Source: Rhyacophila brunnea
Taxonomy: Eukaryota; Arthropoda; Insecta; Trichoptera; Rhyacophilidae
Length of the DNA stretch: 64,000 nt
Direction of reading: 5' to 3'
NCBI GenBank assembly: GCA_022495005.1
Contig: JAGYXB010001966.1
Span: 845,177 to 909,176, forward strand
The position numbers and the translations under genes were made by a program. How positions within the stretch are numbered: position 1 is the stretch's first letter; the number at the start of each line of letters is the position of its first letter. Below, one piece after another: positions 1 through 12,360 of this stretch. A model generated the notes under the pieces. That model was not told where the DNA came from. It did not search any database and saw only the letters and a list, made by a program, of their open reading frames with translations.

Positions 1-373
1 CTAAATACACAAATACAGTATGTGGGCAGTCATCACAATTAAGTTTCAGATATTTCTGAATACCGGAAAGCTGTTACATTCAACGTGGCATGGTTAGAGG
101 AGTTTTCAAAATGATTTAGTACATTTTGTAGTGCTTCTTATGTAGAAAATAAAAAAAGTAGTAGGTAAACAAGAGAGGGAGAGAGTTAGTCACTCTACTA
201 ACTGTCCTAACCCAATCCCGTGTTATATCATAAATTTTAATAATGTTGCTGTTCCAATAAAATAATCAACCAAATTTTGGATCCCAACTCGATGATAGAG
301 TTTGAAATCAGCGATTAGACTACTATCATATATGATGGTGATAGGATATAAAGATATGTGTATTCCTTTGCAG

Positions 374-640
374 GAGTCAGACGTCCAAATGACGCCCCAA
401 CATCACCAGGAGCCGTCATTCGACGAAACGCGCCACGAAAACTCACCGCACCGTCTCCAGAAGACCGGCTCCTTCTCAGGATGCAGCTCCTCATCTTCCA
501 TCACCCGTCCCGACTGGCTGACCCGCAGATCCAGAGGCCTCATCCTGCGGGCGTCCAGTCTGGAGAACCAAGAGACGCCCCGGTCCCCGCCCGCCCTCTC
601 CTGCAAATCCAACAGTACCGGAGGCCACAAGAGACTTTGA
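374..640 (+). CDS. Probable 3'-terminal exon of an unrecognised gene
   Basis: A GC-rich island in AT-rich DNA. A pyrimidine-rich tract ending in cag at 371-373 is a good splice acceptor, and from 374 one frame stays open for 88 codons to TGA at 638-640. The peptide is polar, rich in Ser, Arg and Pro (for example SFSGCSSSSS and RPDWLTRRSRG), and looks like the disordered C-terminus of a signalling or membrane protein; I do not recognise the family. A second frame opens just before the stop and runs on with protein-like sequence (DFDAQIEKPPRFGSS, then an acidic stretch DADDVDNFAG) to about 770, so the true end may lie there if a one-base indel separates the two frames. AATAAA-type signals lie near 767 and 799. 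Upstream exons would lie outside the window or before 374. The exon itself is moderately supported, its identity is not. Confidence 0.4.
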   Translation, partial: ESDVQMTPQHHQEPSFDETRHENSPHRLQKTGSFSGCSSSSSITRPDWLTRRSRGLILRASSLENQETPRSPPALSCKSNSTGGHKRL

Positions 641-1064
641 TGCTCAGATCGAGAAACCACCACGCTTCGGCTCCTCACGGCCACCTTCCTTCACACCGTT
701 TACGGATGAAGCCATTGTTGATGCAGATGATGTTGATAATTTTGCCGGAACAACTATACTATGTCTAATAATAAAGGGAATAGCTTATTGGCAACGGCAA
801 ATAAAATTCATTAATTAAGACAAGTACTGGTAAATTGTAGGTATCAAGTTATATCCCAAAGACAGAAGTGCCGTATAAAATTTGAAAATGAAGAATGTGG
901 AGTATGTCAAGAACCTTAAGGTGAACAATCAATAAAATTTGTCATTATAATGACACATAAATCACTTGATCACATAAAATATTGATCACATAAAATATAT
1001 TTATAACCTTATTTTAACAAGCCACAGAGCACTGAAAACATATAATACTTAATATAGATTCAAA

Positions 1065-1256
1065 TTGATGGACGATAACTGTTGTCCATATGACGGCAAC
1101 ACATCTCAATCAGTGTGGCATGTCATTAAAGACTGCCCAATATTCGAAATGAAGCGATGGGCTTTCGGAACTCAACTGCAGACAACACAACCACAAAATT
1201 TACCTCCACGAAATATAAACAATAAAATTACACAAATCCGAATTGTTAATTTATGA
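1065..1256 (+). mobile_element. Possible 3' end of a non-LTR retrotransposon ORF2
   Basis: A short open frame encodes a peptide with CCPYDG, then VWHVIKDCPIFEMKR. The spacing C-x-Y/C ... H-x(4)-C-P resembles the zinc-knuckle tail found after the reverse transcriptase in many insect LINEs (pattern CxxC ... H ... CP). No reverse transcriptase domain precedes it here, so this is at most a 5'-truncated relic. It is not supported as a host gene. Confidence 0.3.
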
Positions 1257-2019
1257 ATCAATTACAAACTCCAATATAAAGTTTTACCGAATATATTGTA
1301 CTAAATAATATGTATTGACATAAACAATAATAACTTTACTAAGCGCTTTATAGCCATGAATATCTTATTATACGAAATATGGCTTGGTTTCTCAATTTTG
1401 GAAGGAAAACGTTTAAAACATTGATATTTTATTTGATCATAAAAAATGTTGATTCACATAATGACAAAATCTCAGGCATCATAATGATAATAAAGAAAGA
1501 TTTCTTACCAAGTTTACGGATTATTATGGCTTAGATCCCTAACATACCCCAATTTTTTTCATTTTCAAAGATTATACAGCGCTTCTGGTCTTAAAACATA
1601 CCTACCGGTAGATTGCGTCTTCCTATTTTTCATACGTGACATTATGACAAGGTTAATCATATTTTTACCTCAGTTGTATCGTATAATACTGAATAATACT
1701 CAATAATGGAACAACAATAAGTCATTTTCCCTTACGCCACGATAGAAATGAGGTGATGATAATTATTATTTACTATCTTGCACACGACAAAAAAATAATA
1801 GCAGGTATATAGTATATACCAGTGTCTTATTTACTGAATTTTAATTACGAGATGCTGAAGGGTAAATAAATTTATGATAAATGCAAAGCTGATATTTTCC
1901 ATAAGAAGAGTTTGAACCTTTAATTTTTCCTTGTAAACTGAAAAAGGAAACAGCAATAATGAATTTTACAAAAACTAACCGTCAAATTTAATACAGTTCA
2001 TAATTTCAATAGTTTAGAT

Positions 2020-2513
2020 CAGTGGTCTCCAAACTCAATAAGGATGTGAGCTACCTACTTTCAGAAATTGAAATTGTCTGGTGAGCTACTTATACATATT
2101 CCTTCTTTATAATTTTGTATCATCGTCTTTTATCGTACCATACATAATATTATTATAATATTTAAAATAAATTAGAACATCGGACTTCCAATAAAACATA
2201 AAATGCGTACCTACTTTAATTACTTATTTATAAACAAAATAATAATTGAAAAGTATCTTGAAATATGTGTGAGTAAAAGTAAAAATAATTACTGAAAAGA
2301 ATGACATTCACTTTCCTCCACATTTTTCAATTCTCGGTGAGTACCTTGTCACTCACATTCGAATGCAATTATCAATATGTACATCTGTGAGTCAGTTCGA
2401 GAAATATTTCATTTCTTAGTCCAATAATAAAATTTGGAGGCAAATTTATAAATATGATAAAATATCCTACGTGAGCTACTGGTAGCTCGCGAGCGACCGT
2501 TTGGCGATCACTG
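2020..2513. mobile_element. Non-autonomous hAT-type element, 494 bp
   Basis: Imperfect terminal inverted repeats begin CAGTGGTCTCCAAAC on the left and CAGTGATCGCCAAAC on the right (read inward). They are flanked by a perfect 8-bp target duplication GTTTAGAT at 2012-2019 and 2514-2521. Inverted repeats starting CAGTG with 8-bp duplications are the hallmark of hAT transposons. No transposase coding is seen inside; the interior is AT-rich with GAGCTAC-type subterminal repeats. Confidence 0.85.
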
Positions 2514-3186
2514 GTTTAGATTGACCGAACAAAGGTGTCCATAAAACATTGTACAGCTGTATTAGATGTATCCATCTTGAAATTACCAATGTTGCACTAA
2601 TCATAAATTTAATCAATGACCACAAATTTGAGATATTAGATTTACAGCACAATATATTTATATCTATCACAATCCGTGAATAATTTCCGTGATTAATTTT
2701 TATCCGACCAGGAATATAAAACAAAATCGAATTCTACTCGTCTCCATTTTTTGCATAATTTTGTTTAATTTTACTTATACAATAGTATATTATATTATAT
2801 GATATTGTAAGTATGCCAAATATTCATATATTATGTCCATAAAATGAAAGAACTTTTTGACAGTTAGTATAATAGAGAATATTACAAAAACAGGGAATCT
2901 AATACCGAGTTGGTTCTAACTAGTGTCGTGGACGTTAGGACGGTGCTGCAGACTGGGTGTCACATAGATGAATGGAATCCATAAAAGAATAGACATATGT
3001 TACGAATAAATATAGCGAGTCGACAAGAGTAATACAGTGAATCTATTATACAGTTTTTAATACATTTTGTGGTTGATATATTTATATTTCGAATTAAAGA
3101 ATTATTATGTCTCTGTTACAACAGACATTTAAATTGAATGAGTTTGAATAAAAATTTTACTCTACTTATTGTAGACATTCCACATT

Positions 3187-3651
3187 AGCGATATATCCCA
3201 TTGACACATGTATGGATTTATTGCTGACAGTACGTATTATCGCAGCCATAACAACAAAATGCACATGTAAACACGTATTATCGTGCAAGTTGCAATATTG
3301 CATGCATATATCAAAAAAGTTCAGAAGCTTCTGAATTTTCAAGCAATAATTAGTACTTGCATGGCGGTGCGCATGGGCAGTAGAACAATAGCGGCAAACC
3401 TGCCGGAAGAAATACAAACTACACCATATAGAATATTTTGACGTCTACCGATTATCTACGAATTTTGTCCGAACCTGTCTGAATCTGTCAAATAGCACCA
3501 TACGATGACAACATTGCGTCTCGCTTACGCTTTAATATTGAGTTTGGAGAGACAGTCAGTACTTTTACGTGTCAACAGTTATTATCGGGATAATTTAAAA
3601 TACACACTATTAGTGCAAGTAAATCCATGCACATGTACAGGCGCTATAATA
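3187..3651. repeat. Dispersed inverted-repeat element, family A copy 1
   Basis: The left side carries ACACATGTATGGATTTA and the right side the inverse, TAAATCCATGCACATGT, so the ends form an inverted repeat. The interior shares the block CGTGCAAGTTGCAATA with copies at about 9998-10277 and 31862-31965. This is a small non-autonomous DNA element, about 465 bp. The exact ends and target duplication are not resolved. Confidence 0.55.
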
Positions 3652-4772
3652 ACGTTTGATAGTTTTGACTGAAAACTTAACATAGTCAGAGGACGCTAAA
3701 TGACATAAAATGGTGCAATATTCTTGATGTAAATACAGTCTACGATAGCAACTGTAAAAATAATCACATTTGTCATACCTACATAATTAGTGTGCAATAG
3801 AAAATATTGCATCTGCGCACGTTCAGGGTTAATTTGTTCCACTATAATCTTCTTGTTTACTTGCTATTTCAAGTTGTAACTATCTGCGTGACGACCAGTT
3901 CGACCAGTGGTCGAATCAGATGTTTGTCATGTACACAATGCGCATTTTCACCTATCTATATTCGCATCGGTTTTAACTCTAATACCGCAACCCCAACGCT
4001 AAACAAACATTTGAATGATCCGATCCAAGATCGGTTCAAAAACAAACCCTACATTTGTTTCCAAGTGACTCGAAATGTTACCTACTGACGGTGGAATTTC
4101 AAATTCTGGTTCGCCCCGTAAAATAAAATATCATTAAACTTCCGTGCAAGTAAGTATTACAGGTGGGAATACGTAATAAATACATTTACATACCTTTATC
4201 TACCGATATTATAATTAGTAAATTGAAGTCTTTAATGAATTAATAACTCCTTGTCTTTTGTTAAATTATTATTTTGATCGTATTTGGAATGATTTTGTGA
4301 TTTTGAAAAGATATTTTACACACAAGAAAAGCTGTAATTGAATAAAAAATATTGTTAAGATTGCCAAGGTTAAAATTATGGAAAGAGATAGTTTTTTATA
4401 GATAGGTACCCGTCACTTTTAGGGTATATCGAAGAATATTGAACGCAATTATATTTAAACAAAAAACTCTATTTTAGACGTAGGATAGGGAAAAAATATG
4501 AAACGCTATTAATTTAGGTAAGTACATAATAACTGTTGAATTTTTCGAAAAATTATCAGTATTAAAGATATTATAAGAATATTTATTATCAATAAGTATA
4601 AATACAAAATACCAATAAATTTCTAACGATAAAGTGAATATTAATTCTGTTAGTGTAAAAATTTGTAGTTTAGTTTATAATACCTAATTAAAGTATTATT
4701 ATTACAAAATGCTGCACACTAAAATATTTTTTACAGATTCTGATATAAATAAATAATGCATCAGAACAGTAA

Positions 4773-5398
4773 AGTTCTAATTTCGCCCACGTGTTCAACT
4801 AATGTGATCTACATACGTGCAAAACTCAGCCGTATTCAATGTGTAGATACGGATGTCGAAAAAAAATGTTTTGATACATTTTGACAGATGGTACGGAATT
4901 GATACTTTTTCTTTTGTTTTACAATTTGAATATCTGTTCCAATGAAAACCAAAACAATAGACAAGTTTTGAAGGCTAATAAATGTATTAATGAAGTGACC
5001 TGAAAAATAATATTATTCATTAAAATCTAAACATAATATGAGTTTAAAATAATCAAGTAAGTATGAAAATATCGTGTATGTCTTCAATATGATTTTTTTA
5101 AGGTGAAAAACTGTGATTTTTAACATGAGATATCTTTGAATGCGTGAATTTCTTTAAAAATATATGTCCCAATCAATTAAAAACTCTTGTGGATGTGAAT
5201 AAATCAAAACAAGAGTCAGATAAACAAAAATTCTTGCATTCTTCAATTTTTTTTTGCCCAATAATAATAATTCATAATATGGAGTCATTTTCACTTATAC
5301 ATACTACGGTCACGTAAATACCATACAACATACGAATGAGTTACGCGTGCACAGATCATAAAATGCATTTTATAAACACACGGGCGAAATTATAACTT
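4773..5398. mobile_element. Inverted-repeat element, about 626 bp
   Basis: The left end reads AGTTCTAATTTCGCCCACGT and the right end, read inward, AGTTATAATTTCGCCCGTGT: a terminal inverted repeat of about 22 bp with few mismatches. The interior is AT-rich with no coding potential. The superfamily is unassigned because I could not fix a target duplication. Confidence 0.6.
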
Positions 5399-6175
5399 AA
5401 AATTGGTCCAAATATATTTCTCTCAACGTGAAATAATGTAAACTAGGGATGAGCTGAATTTTTGGTTTTATTCGACACTATTTACTTCTCCTTGCGGTGC
5501 CGTCTTCCATCCAAGGTTGGCTATCATCACTGCTACTTTGACCGTGTTCTGTGCATCTTATAACAACCTCACCAAACCGAAGCTTCAGAATACTCTCAGG
5601 GACACGCCAGACTGTGATATTTATAGATGAAATGTCTCACGACAGCATGTAAATAGTCAACGATGATAAAGCTGTTACTTACAAATTTTGTAAAATCACT
5701 AAAATAATCAATCACAAGTCTGGTGTTTCCCTAAAGAAAACAGTAATCTACAATTTTCCATAAACAATAGTTATTTACTCACTACCGTGTAAGATTGACA
5801 TTTAGTACAGTTTTATAGAAACTGTACATACAGGACGTTTTAGAAGAAACCAAATTGCAACACCTGAAATTAAATTTGACATTTTATCAAGTAGTCTCTT
5901 CTACTACCTATTCATGTACATATTATATTATATGTTATGAAATCAATATTTTCACAATTACTATTAACCATTTAGTTTTCTACTTTTTAAGTAGGCATAT
6001 ATAATTTATATTCATCTTAAATAACTAATCATCTTTTAGTATCTATTTACAGAATAACATCTTCTAATTACTTCTTACAGTGGGATCTAGTCTGACATTT
6101 TTATGTTATTTTTGTGGTGTCAACGCAAAGGGAGACGATTCTAAAAAACCAAATAAGTATAGTTATGTAGTATGT

Positions 6176-6461
6176 AATGCCACGTTCTCATGCGGCAATT
6201 TTTTATTGTTCAACTGTATGTTGAACGACAGTTGAAAGTCAATTGATAAATGGGAACTATATTTCAACCAAGTTGATCAACTTGTCAGTAAGTGGTCAGT
6301 AGAAACGAACGTTAACAAACTAATAAATTTACTTGACCGCTATCTTGGTTACAATTATCGATTCAACTTAATTTGATATGTGGGAACATTCCTTTTAATT
6401 TTATTTTCAACATTTAACACAAAGTTGAGCAAAAAAAATCTACACACGAGAACACGGCATT
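6176..6461. mobile_element. Inverted-repeat element, about 286 bp
   Basis: The ends read inward AATGCCACGTTCTCATG (left) and AATGCCGTGTTCTCGTG (right). The interior contains several GTTGAAC/GTTCAAC half-sites in both orientations, so the single strand could fold extensively. It is a MITE-like element without coding capacity. The target duplication is unclear. Confidence 0.6.
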
Positions 6462-6948
6462 AGTCAAACATCTTTCTATATAATTTAACGGGAAGTGTAG
6501 TGCTATTAGGGGTATCTACCGATATAAAATTAAGCATGCAATTTAAGACAACTTATTGATTAAATTTTAAAATAAGCGTGTAAAATTATTACTTAATAAG
6601 AAAAATATTTTTAATTCAAATTCAGGGATAAATTTACAATTATTATTGTATGGTCCACAATACTAAAGTTCGATTTGCCATAGATAAATAAAAAAGATTT
6701 CAAGTTATACATATTTAAAATGTGCAATATTTTTTATAATTAAATATAAAATTAATTACTTATTTAAAAATCTCTTTTGACTCCTTCGAAAGATCTTAAC
6801 TAACTAAAAATAACCATTTAATAATATGTAATAATAAGTTAAAATCCTACAATGAATGCACATTTATAAAGGCTTCTTTTGTAAGTTTATGTATCTTTAA
6901 ATTTAAAAATTAATTATATTTCTTTTTAATACGTGTATTGTATTAAAT

Positions 6949-7357
6949 CAGGGATAGTCAACCTGGTCCCTACCGCCCGCTAGTGGGTGTTCCAGCTTTC
7001 ATGGTGGGCGGTAGGGGTTTTAAAAACAATTTTATTATGTTTTCATAAAATATCCAGTATTTAGTTTCGCAGCATCAGCCTCGGGGATCTTATTAATAAT
7101 TTAATCAATTAAATGTAATTTCATCGGACTTTGTGCTTCTATGTATGCAAAGTATAAATAAAAAGATATATTTAACTACAGTAAGTTGTTTTATAAAGAT
7201 TTATTCTGCCAAACTTAAGACTAAGACACAAAGTAAAAAACTAGACATAAAGTATTCTCTACTTTATAAATCACCAATTACTGTGGAACTGGTGGGTGGT
7301 TAGTACTAACAGATATACAAAAGTGGGCGGTAGGTATGAAAAGGTTGACTACCCCTG
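6949..7357. mobile_element. Non-autonomous hAT-type element, 409 bp
   Basis: The inverted ends are CAGGGATAGTCAACCT (left) and CAGGGGTAGTCAACCT (right, read inward). They are flanked by a perfect 8-bp duplication TATTAAAT at 6941-6948 and 7358-7365. A subterminal motif GTGGGCGGTAGG is present near both ends in inverse orientation, as expected for hAT transposase binding. No ORF is present. Confidence 0.9.
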
Positions 7358-7365
7358 TATTAAAT

Positions 7366-9990
7366 TGTATACTTCATTTTCTGTCAAGAGATACCCGTAG
7401 TATAACTATATAATAGCAGTTCACTTCGCCGTTAGACGTAAACTGACGACGATGATATGTATTTTCTTGATATCCTCGACTCAATTGTTCTGGTCCATTC
7501 CATGTTTTTGTGAATCGTCACCTTTTTTCCCTTGACACAAAAGAGTTATTTCGGAATATTACGATTACTGAGACATAGATGTAATAATATTATCAAAATT
7601 GATATGAATATTTCTTATAGAAATAAAAATTTACGAGTGATTTTTGTATTTGATATCTTATAGGTATTTGAATAGATTATTTAAAATTAAAAAAGAATGC
7701 TAAATAATTTAACTTTTAGCTATTTTAGCCGTCTAGCTATTGCACACAGTTTAGTAAAAAAAATACAGTCCACTTAAATGACACCAAATCGATAAAAAAT
7801 TCAAAATATTTAGATATGAGTAACAAATATTATATTAACATTAAAATCTATTGCTGTAATAATGACGTATTGAAACAATTTTTGCTAAAAGGGATTTGCA
7901 AGACACTATTATTGAAAACTTAATTTTTTATTACAACTATGTTTTTGCATTTATCAAATCAAAATATACTCAATTGTTAATGGAATCTGGAAATATTCAG
8001 GCGTCTATTTTCAAAAACGGAAAAGTCCGAAATCCATTATTTTTTACGTAACGTAATTAGGTGGATTTAATGTTGATTTCTGTATTTTTATTGTATTGAA
8101 TAAAATAATATGCCTATTTTAATTAATTAATAAACCCTTCACCGCAATAAATATTAGCAAAATATAATTATACATAATATTGACATTTATTTGTATCATT
8201 TCAAATACGTTGGTTTTAAGTCGTAAAGTTTTAAAACGTTTTTTTAATTCATTTTGAAGTGATAGATTATTACAATAGAAATTACATAAAGACCATCGAC
8301 TGCTTAATCTAGAAATCGGTTAGCTAGCTCCATTTGGGCAAATTAAATTGTTCAGGAAGGAGAAAAAACCTAGTAATTTAACTATCGAGCAGAGTTTAAC
8401 AATTTTATTCCAGAAATACGGTTGGAATTTTTTTTTTTTTTAGAAATAAGCTGCACTATGAATTAATGCACTATTTTAGCTTCCCTTTTAATATATAAAG
8501 AAAAATTATACAAAGAGCGGAATTGTTCCATTTACGATATTGGAAATTTGGCTCCTGCAGTTGGGTGTTTTGTGTAAAGAATGATAATGCATTTATTTAT
8601 AGGTTTAGCAGTTTGAAATTTTGTATGAGCATAGAGTGCAGTTGGCTGATTTGCAGATGAAGTAGTCGATTGATGTACTTACATATTTTTGTTACATTAT
8701 TATTATATGAGACTATCTATTACTTTCAAAGTCGGTTTAATCCATTTTCTTTAAAATATATCTTTCTTGATTCTGTGTTTTCTAATCACTTCACCATCAT
8801 ATGTGTATTCATAAATTATATAATAAATCCAGTGTCATTTGTTAACCCAGAGATGAATTGCAGTCAGTTATATTCAGAGCGCCGTCATTTTTTATATTTC
8901 TCGATCAACTTTAAACATTTTTCTAATTATTATTAACTAATGCATGGAAAAAGAAAATATTCTCTTTGCAACCCTAAATGTGCTCGACTTTTTTGCGATT
9001 ATCTCAAAATGACAGAATGTAGAGTCAACCGACTTTGAAGCCAATAGTTTCTTATATGGACTTATCAGTATTTGAAAATACGACACCTCGTGTAAATCTA
9101 TCATCAATAATAATTGTAAACTACCCCCATATTCACTTTATATTTTACATACCCTCTATTTTTTAAAACTATATTTTGATACTAATGAATTATTGCGTAT
9201 TATGCCCATAACTCATTCTGTGTAAAAACAAAAACACTTTTGCCGTGTTTCGTTGTTCACTTATCATTCAATGATTTTTTGTATTAATATTCACAATAAA
9301 CTTTAACAAATTGAACATAGAAGGCAGCCAATGATGCTGACATTAATGAAAGTATTATTCAGGAGAGCATTGCCAGGATTGGAAAGTTAAGTTACCCGTT
9401 TTGGTTTCAAAACAAAGAATATGAAATATAATGACAGTTACTTGGTAACATTCAAATGTCAAATGACTTGCACCTGTTAATACGAAAACTATTTCTTCAT
9501 TTATTTGGTATTTCATGTTTTAGGCAATGTGAAAAATACTAGAAACATGACTTCGGCAATTTTATTGCTATAGTTAAACCATAACGCTGAGGATTAATTA
9601 CACCGTCAGTGACCATGTTGAATATATGAATTATGAATTACACGTCATTATTTTCAACATTCTATAAAAGAGGTCTCATTCTCAAACGATTCTTTATTAA
9701 GATTCCAAAAAAAAATTGATATTCCTTTATGTTCATTAAATGTTTTTAGTGTTTGAAGCATGACGTAAAAAAATAATAACGATATCCACAGAATGTAATT
9801 ACAATGTTGGCTCTAAAATGATTTAACTCTTCATACAGTTACGTCATATACCTATGTTTGAATTCTGTTCCATGTATGTAGTGATTGTGAATTTTTTTTT
9901 TACGTCTCTTATACTGATTGAATCCTCAGCACGTCAATTATTTGCAAAAAAATATCATTGTATAAAATGGACATAGCACAGTATTCACAT
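7366..9990. other. AT-rich intergenic DNA, no gene seen
   Basis: Only short stop-rich frames occur, with no recognisable domain, splice-bounded exon, RNA gene or clear transposon end. Homopolymer runs are common, for example a T11 near 8431. Confidence 0.5.
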
Positions 9991-9997
9991 ATTTATA

Positions 9998-10277
9998 GCC
10001 TATTTTTTACACATGTGTGGATTTACTGATAGCAGTATGTATTGTCGCGACCGTAACAATAAAACGCAAATGTAAACACTTATCGTCGTGCAAGTTGCAA
10101 TACTGTATGCATGGATGTTCTGAACTTTGTCATAAACTACACCGCACAGCACACAAAACATGCAAGCAAAAACAACAAAAGCATTTTTGTGTATAAACAG
10201 TTATTGTCATGATAGTTTTTTAATTTACACACTATTACTGAAAGTAAATCCACGCACGTATACAGGCTCTATTATGG
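9998..10277. repeat. Dispersed inverted-repeat element, family A copy 2
   Basis: The ends carry ACACATGTGTGGATTTACT and the inverse AGTAAATCCACGCACGTATA. The internal block matches the element at 3187-3651 but the copy is shorter, about 280 bp. It is a non-coding MITE-like sequence. Confidence 0.55.
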
Positions 10278-12284
10278 AAGTCAAAAAATTATAGATTGGT
10301 TTGTTAAATATGTAAATAAAAACAACAGATTTTAATGTTACTATTGAATAATAAAATATATATATTATATTCCGTGACAAGAGGTAAGCAAAAAGATTAC
10401 TAAATATTCAGAATAAAAACAAAATGAAACAAATATTTGAATATAAATAGTATTTTAAAATAAACTATCTTTAAAAATGATATTTAGAAATTTATTAAAC
10501 AAAACAATTTATGGACAGCGTTAAATCATACACAAATATTATAATTTATGAATTATTATATTATTATTATTATATAGAAGGAAACGAGGTGAAGAAATTA
10601 TGACAGAATGTATCTGAAGAATATGTTTTTAAATAAAGCAACAAAAAAAACTGAATTGCGACCAAATCAGCACTGTGTTTTTTTTTTCTTATTATAATCC
10701 CAAATTTTCCTCTACACTACTCAGCCCAACGATCCCGCCAAAGTGGCATACCGGTGTTGAACCGCATACACCTCCGTGGCATCTTTAGATACATACAACC
10801 TCTCCATACAAAATAAATTTGATGTTCGATACTAAATCTGTGTCACCGCATTGTTCTTTTGTGTTTACCTGTCCCAATGATAAAATTTTATAGGTCAAAC
10901 GTAAATAATTTTAAGTGGGTTTGGCTAATAAAAATATAAAATTCTTTCATGACTAAGTGTGTTTTAGAACATCTTAAGTTTTGTTTATTTTATCACCGTA
11001 ATTAGCCATGTCATAAAAATCAAGCAAATTGGTTTGGACATATGATGTAAATGTGTTCTTTCACCTTTTCCCTAGAACCTCCTCGTTAAGATTTGCACAG
11101 CTGCCGTAAACAACAAAAATGAACAAACTTATAAAATCGTGTTGTGTTAACCTTGGCCTTGGGCACTGTAGACTTGACGTCTATAAAACGCACACATGCG
11201 TTTGTAATTAATTTAGTTCAAATAAATTGGACATAAATTGTGGAAATTAAAACCATAAAACTGAAGTTTCATCACCAGAATCAAAGTGCAGAGTGCCCAG
11301 GGCATGAGAAGTATAATCAGGGAAAGTGCGGGGGTCTGTGGCGGAACCAACGGGCAGGGTGAAATTCAAAAATTCAAATTTAAAATCACTTTATTTTATT
11401 AATAACAAATCATATTATAAACAAAATTAAATTAACATTATATGACTAATTCCATAAAAAATCGATAATAACTTATGATATTATGTGTATTTTTCGAAAG
11501 AGACACCCCCGTATCATTTTTCTGTTGCTTTTGATGGTGATAGTGCACACGCAATCATTTGGGGGGGTGACACAGCCGCTAGTAGCTGAGCATACCCACC
11601 AGTGGTTGCCACAGATAACAACAGCTGTATTAGCTATAGAGGTGTTGTATGTGGGGTGACAGCAGTCAACACTTAAAAGTATGTGGGGTGAGAACGGTTT
11701 CATAAAAAAAGTATGAGAAATGCAGACCCCAGCATGTGGTTACTAACAGTCTCTGCAGTAGGCGATAATCTATTACAGCCAAATGCCAATATGTCAATAA
11801 TGTGTAAAACAAACCTGAATACTTGAGAGCTTAGCAAAACAATATAACAAGGCAACGTTGCTTTTCGCAATCGAAAGTGCTCCAATTTTATAAATTCCGA
11901 TATTTTGTAAATTTTAAAAATATTTTTAAATTAAGTAACATAAAACAATTATAAAAAAACTGCACAATATAAATTAATACTTGATCTAAACTTTAGATGA
12001 TTTTAATGAGTGGTATATTTGTATAAATGCATGCATACACGCGTTCCTAGCAAATTGCAACAGTGTCAGTTGACACATGTGTATAAAGAAAATGTCAATC
12101 TGGTTTCAATAGTATGAATAATATTATAATACAGCTAATCTTTTGTGTTTACGTAGACAATCAGTACTCAATTTGATTCATCATTAAATACTGTAATTAC
12201 ATGATTTATGTTTATAATACGTATTCATTTGGCACCTGGCAATCGTCATGTATCCGAAAATCGGTTACATAATGCATAAGCCCA
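10278..12284. other. Intergenic DNA downstream of DNA2, possible retroposon debris
   Basis: No gene is supported. Around 11330-11710 GC-richer sequence on the minus strand includes an AATAAAGTGATTTTAAATTT stretch that looks like the 3' tail of a retroposed element, but no reverse transcriptase is recognisable. The rest is AT-rich. The end of the DNA2 transcript should fall just above 12240. Confidence 0.35.
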
Positions 12285-12290
12285 TTTATT
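12285..12290 (-). terminator. Polyadenylation signal AATAAA for DNA2
   Basis: AATAAA on the minus strand lies about 70 bases beyond the DNA2 stop codon at 12361-12363. It is the nearest canonical hexamer and suits a short 3' UTR. Confidence 0.5.
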
Positions 12291-12360
12291 CACATGAGTA
12301 TGTATATGTCTATGCATAAGGCCCTTAGAATTTGAACACAGGTAAATCGAATAAACACGA

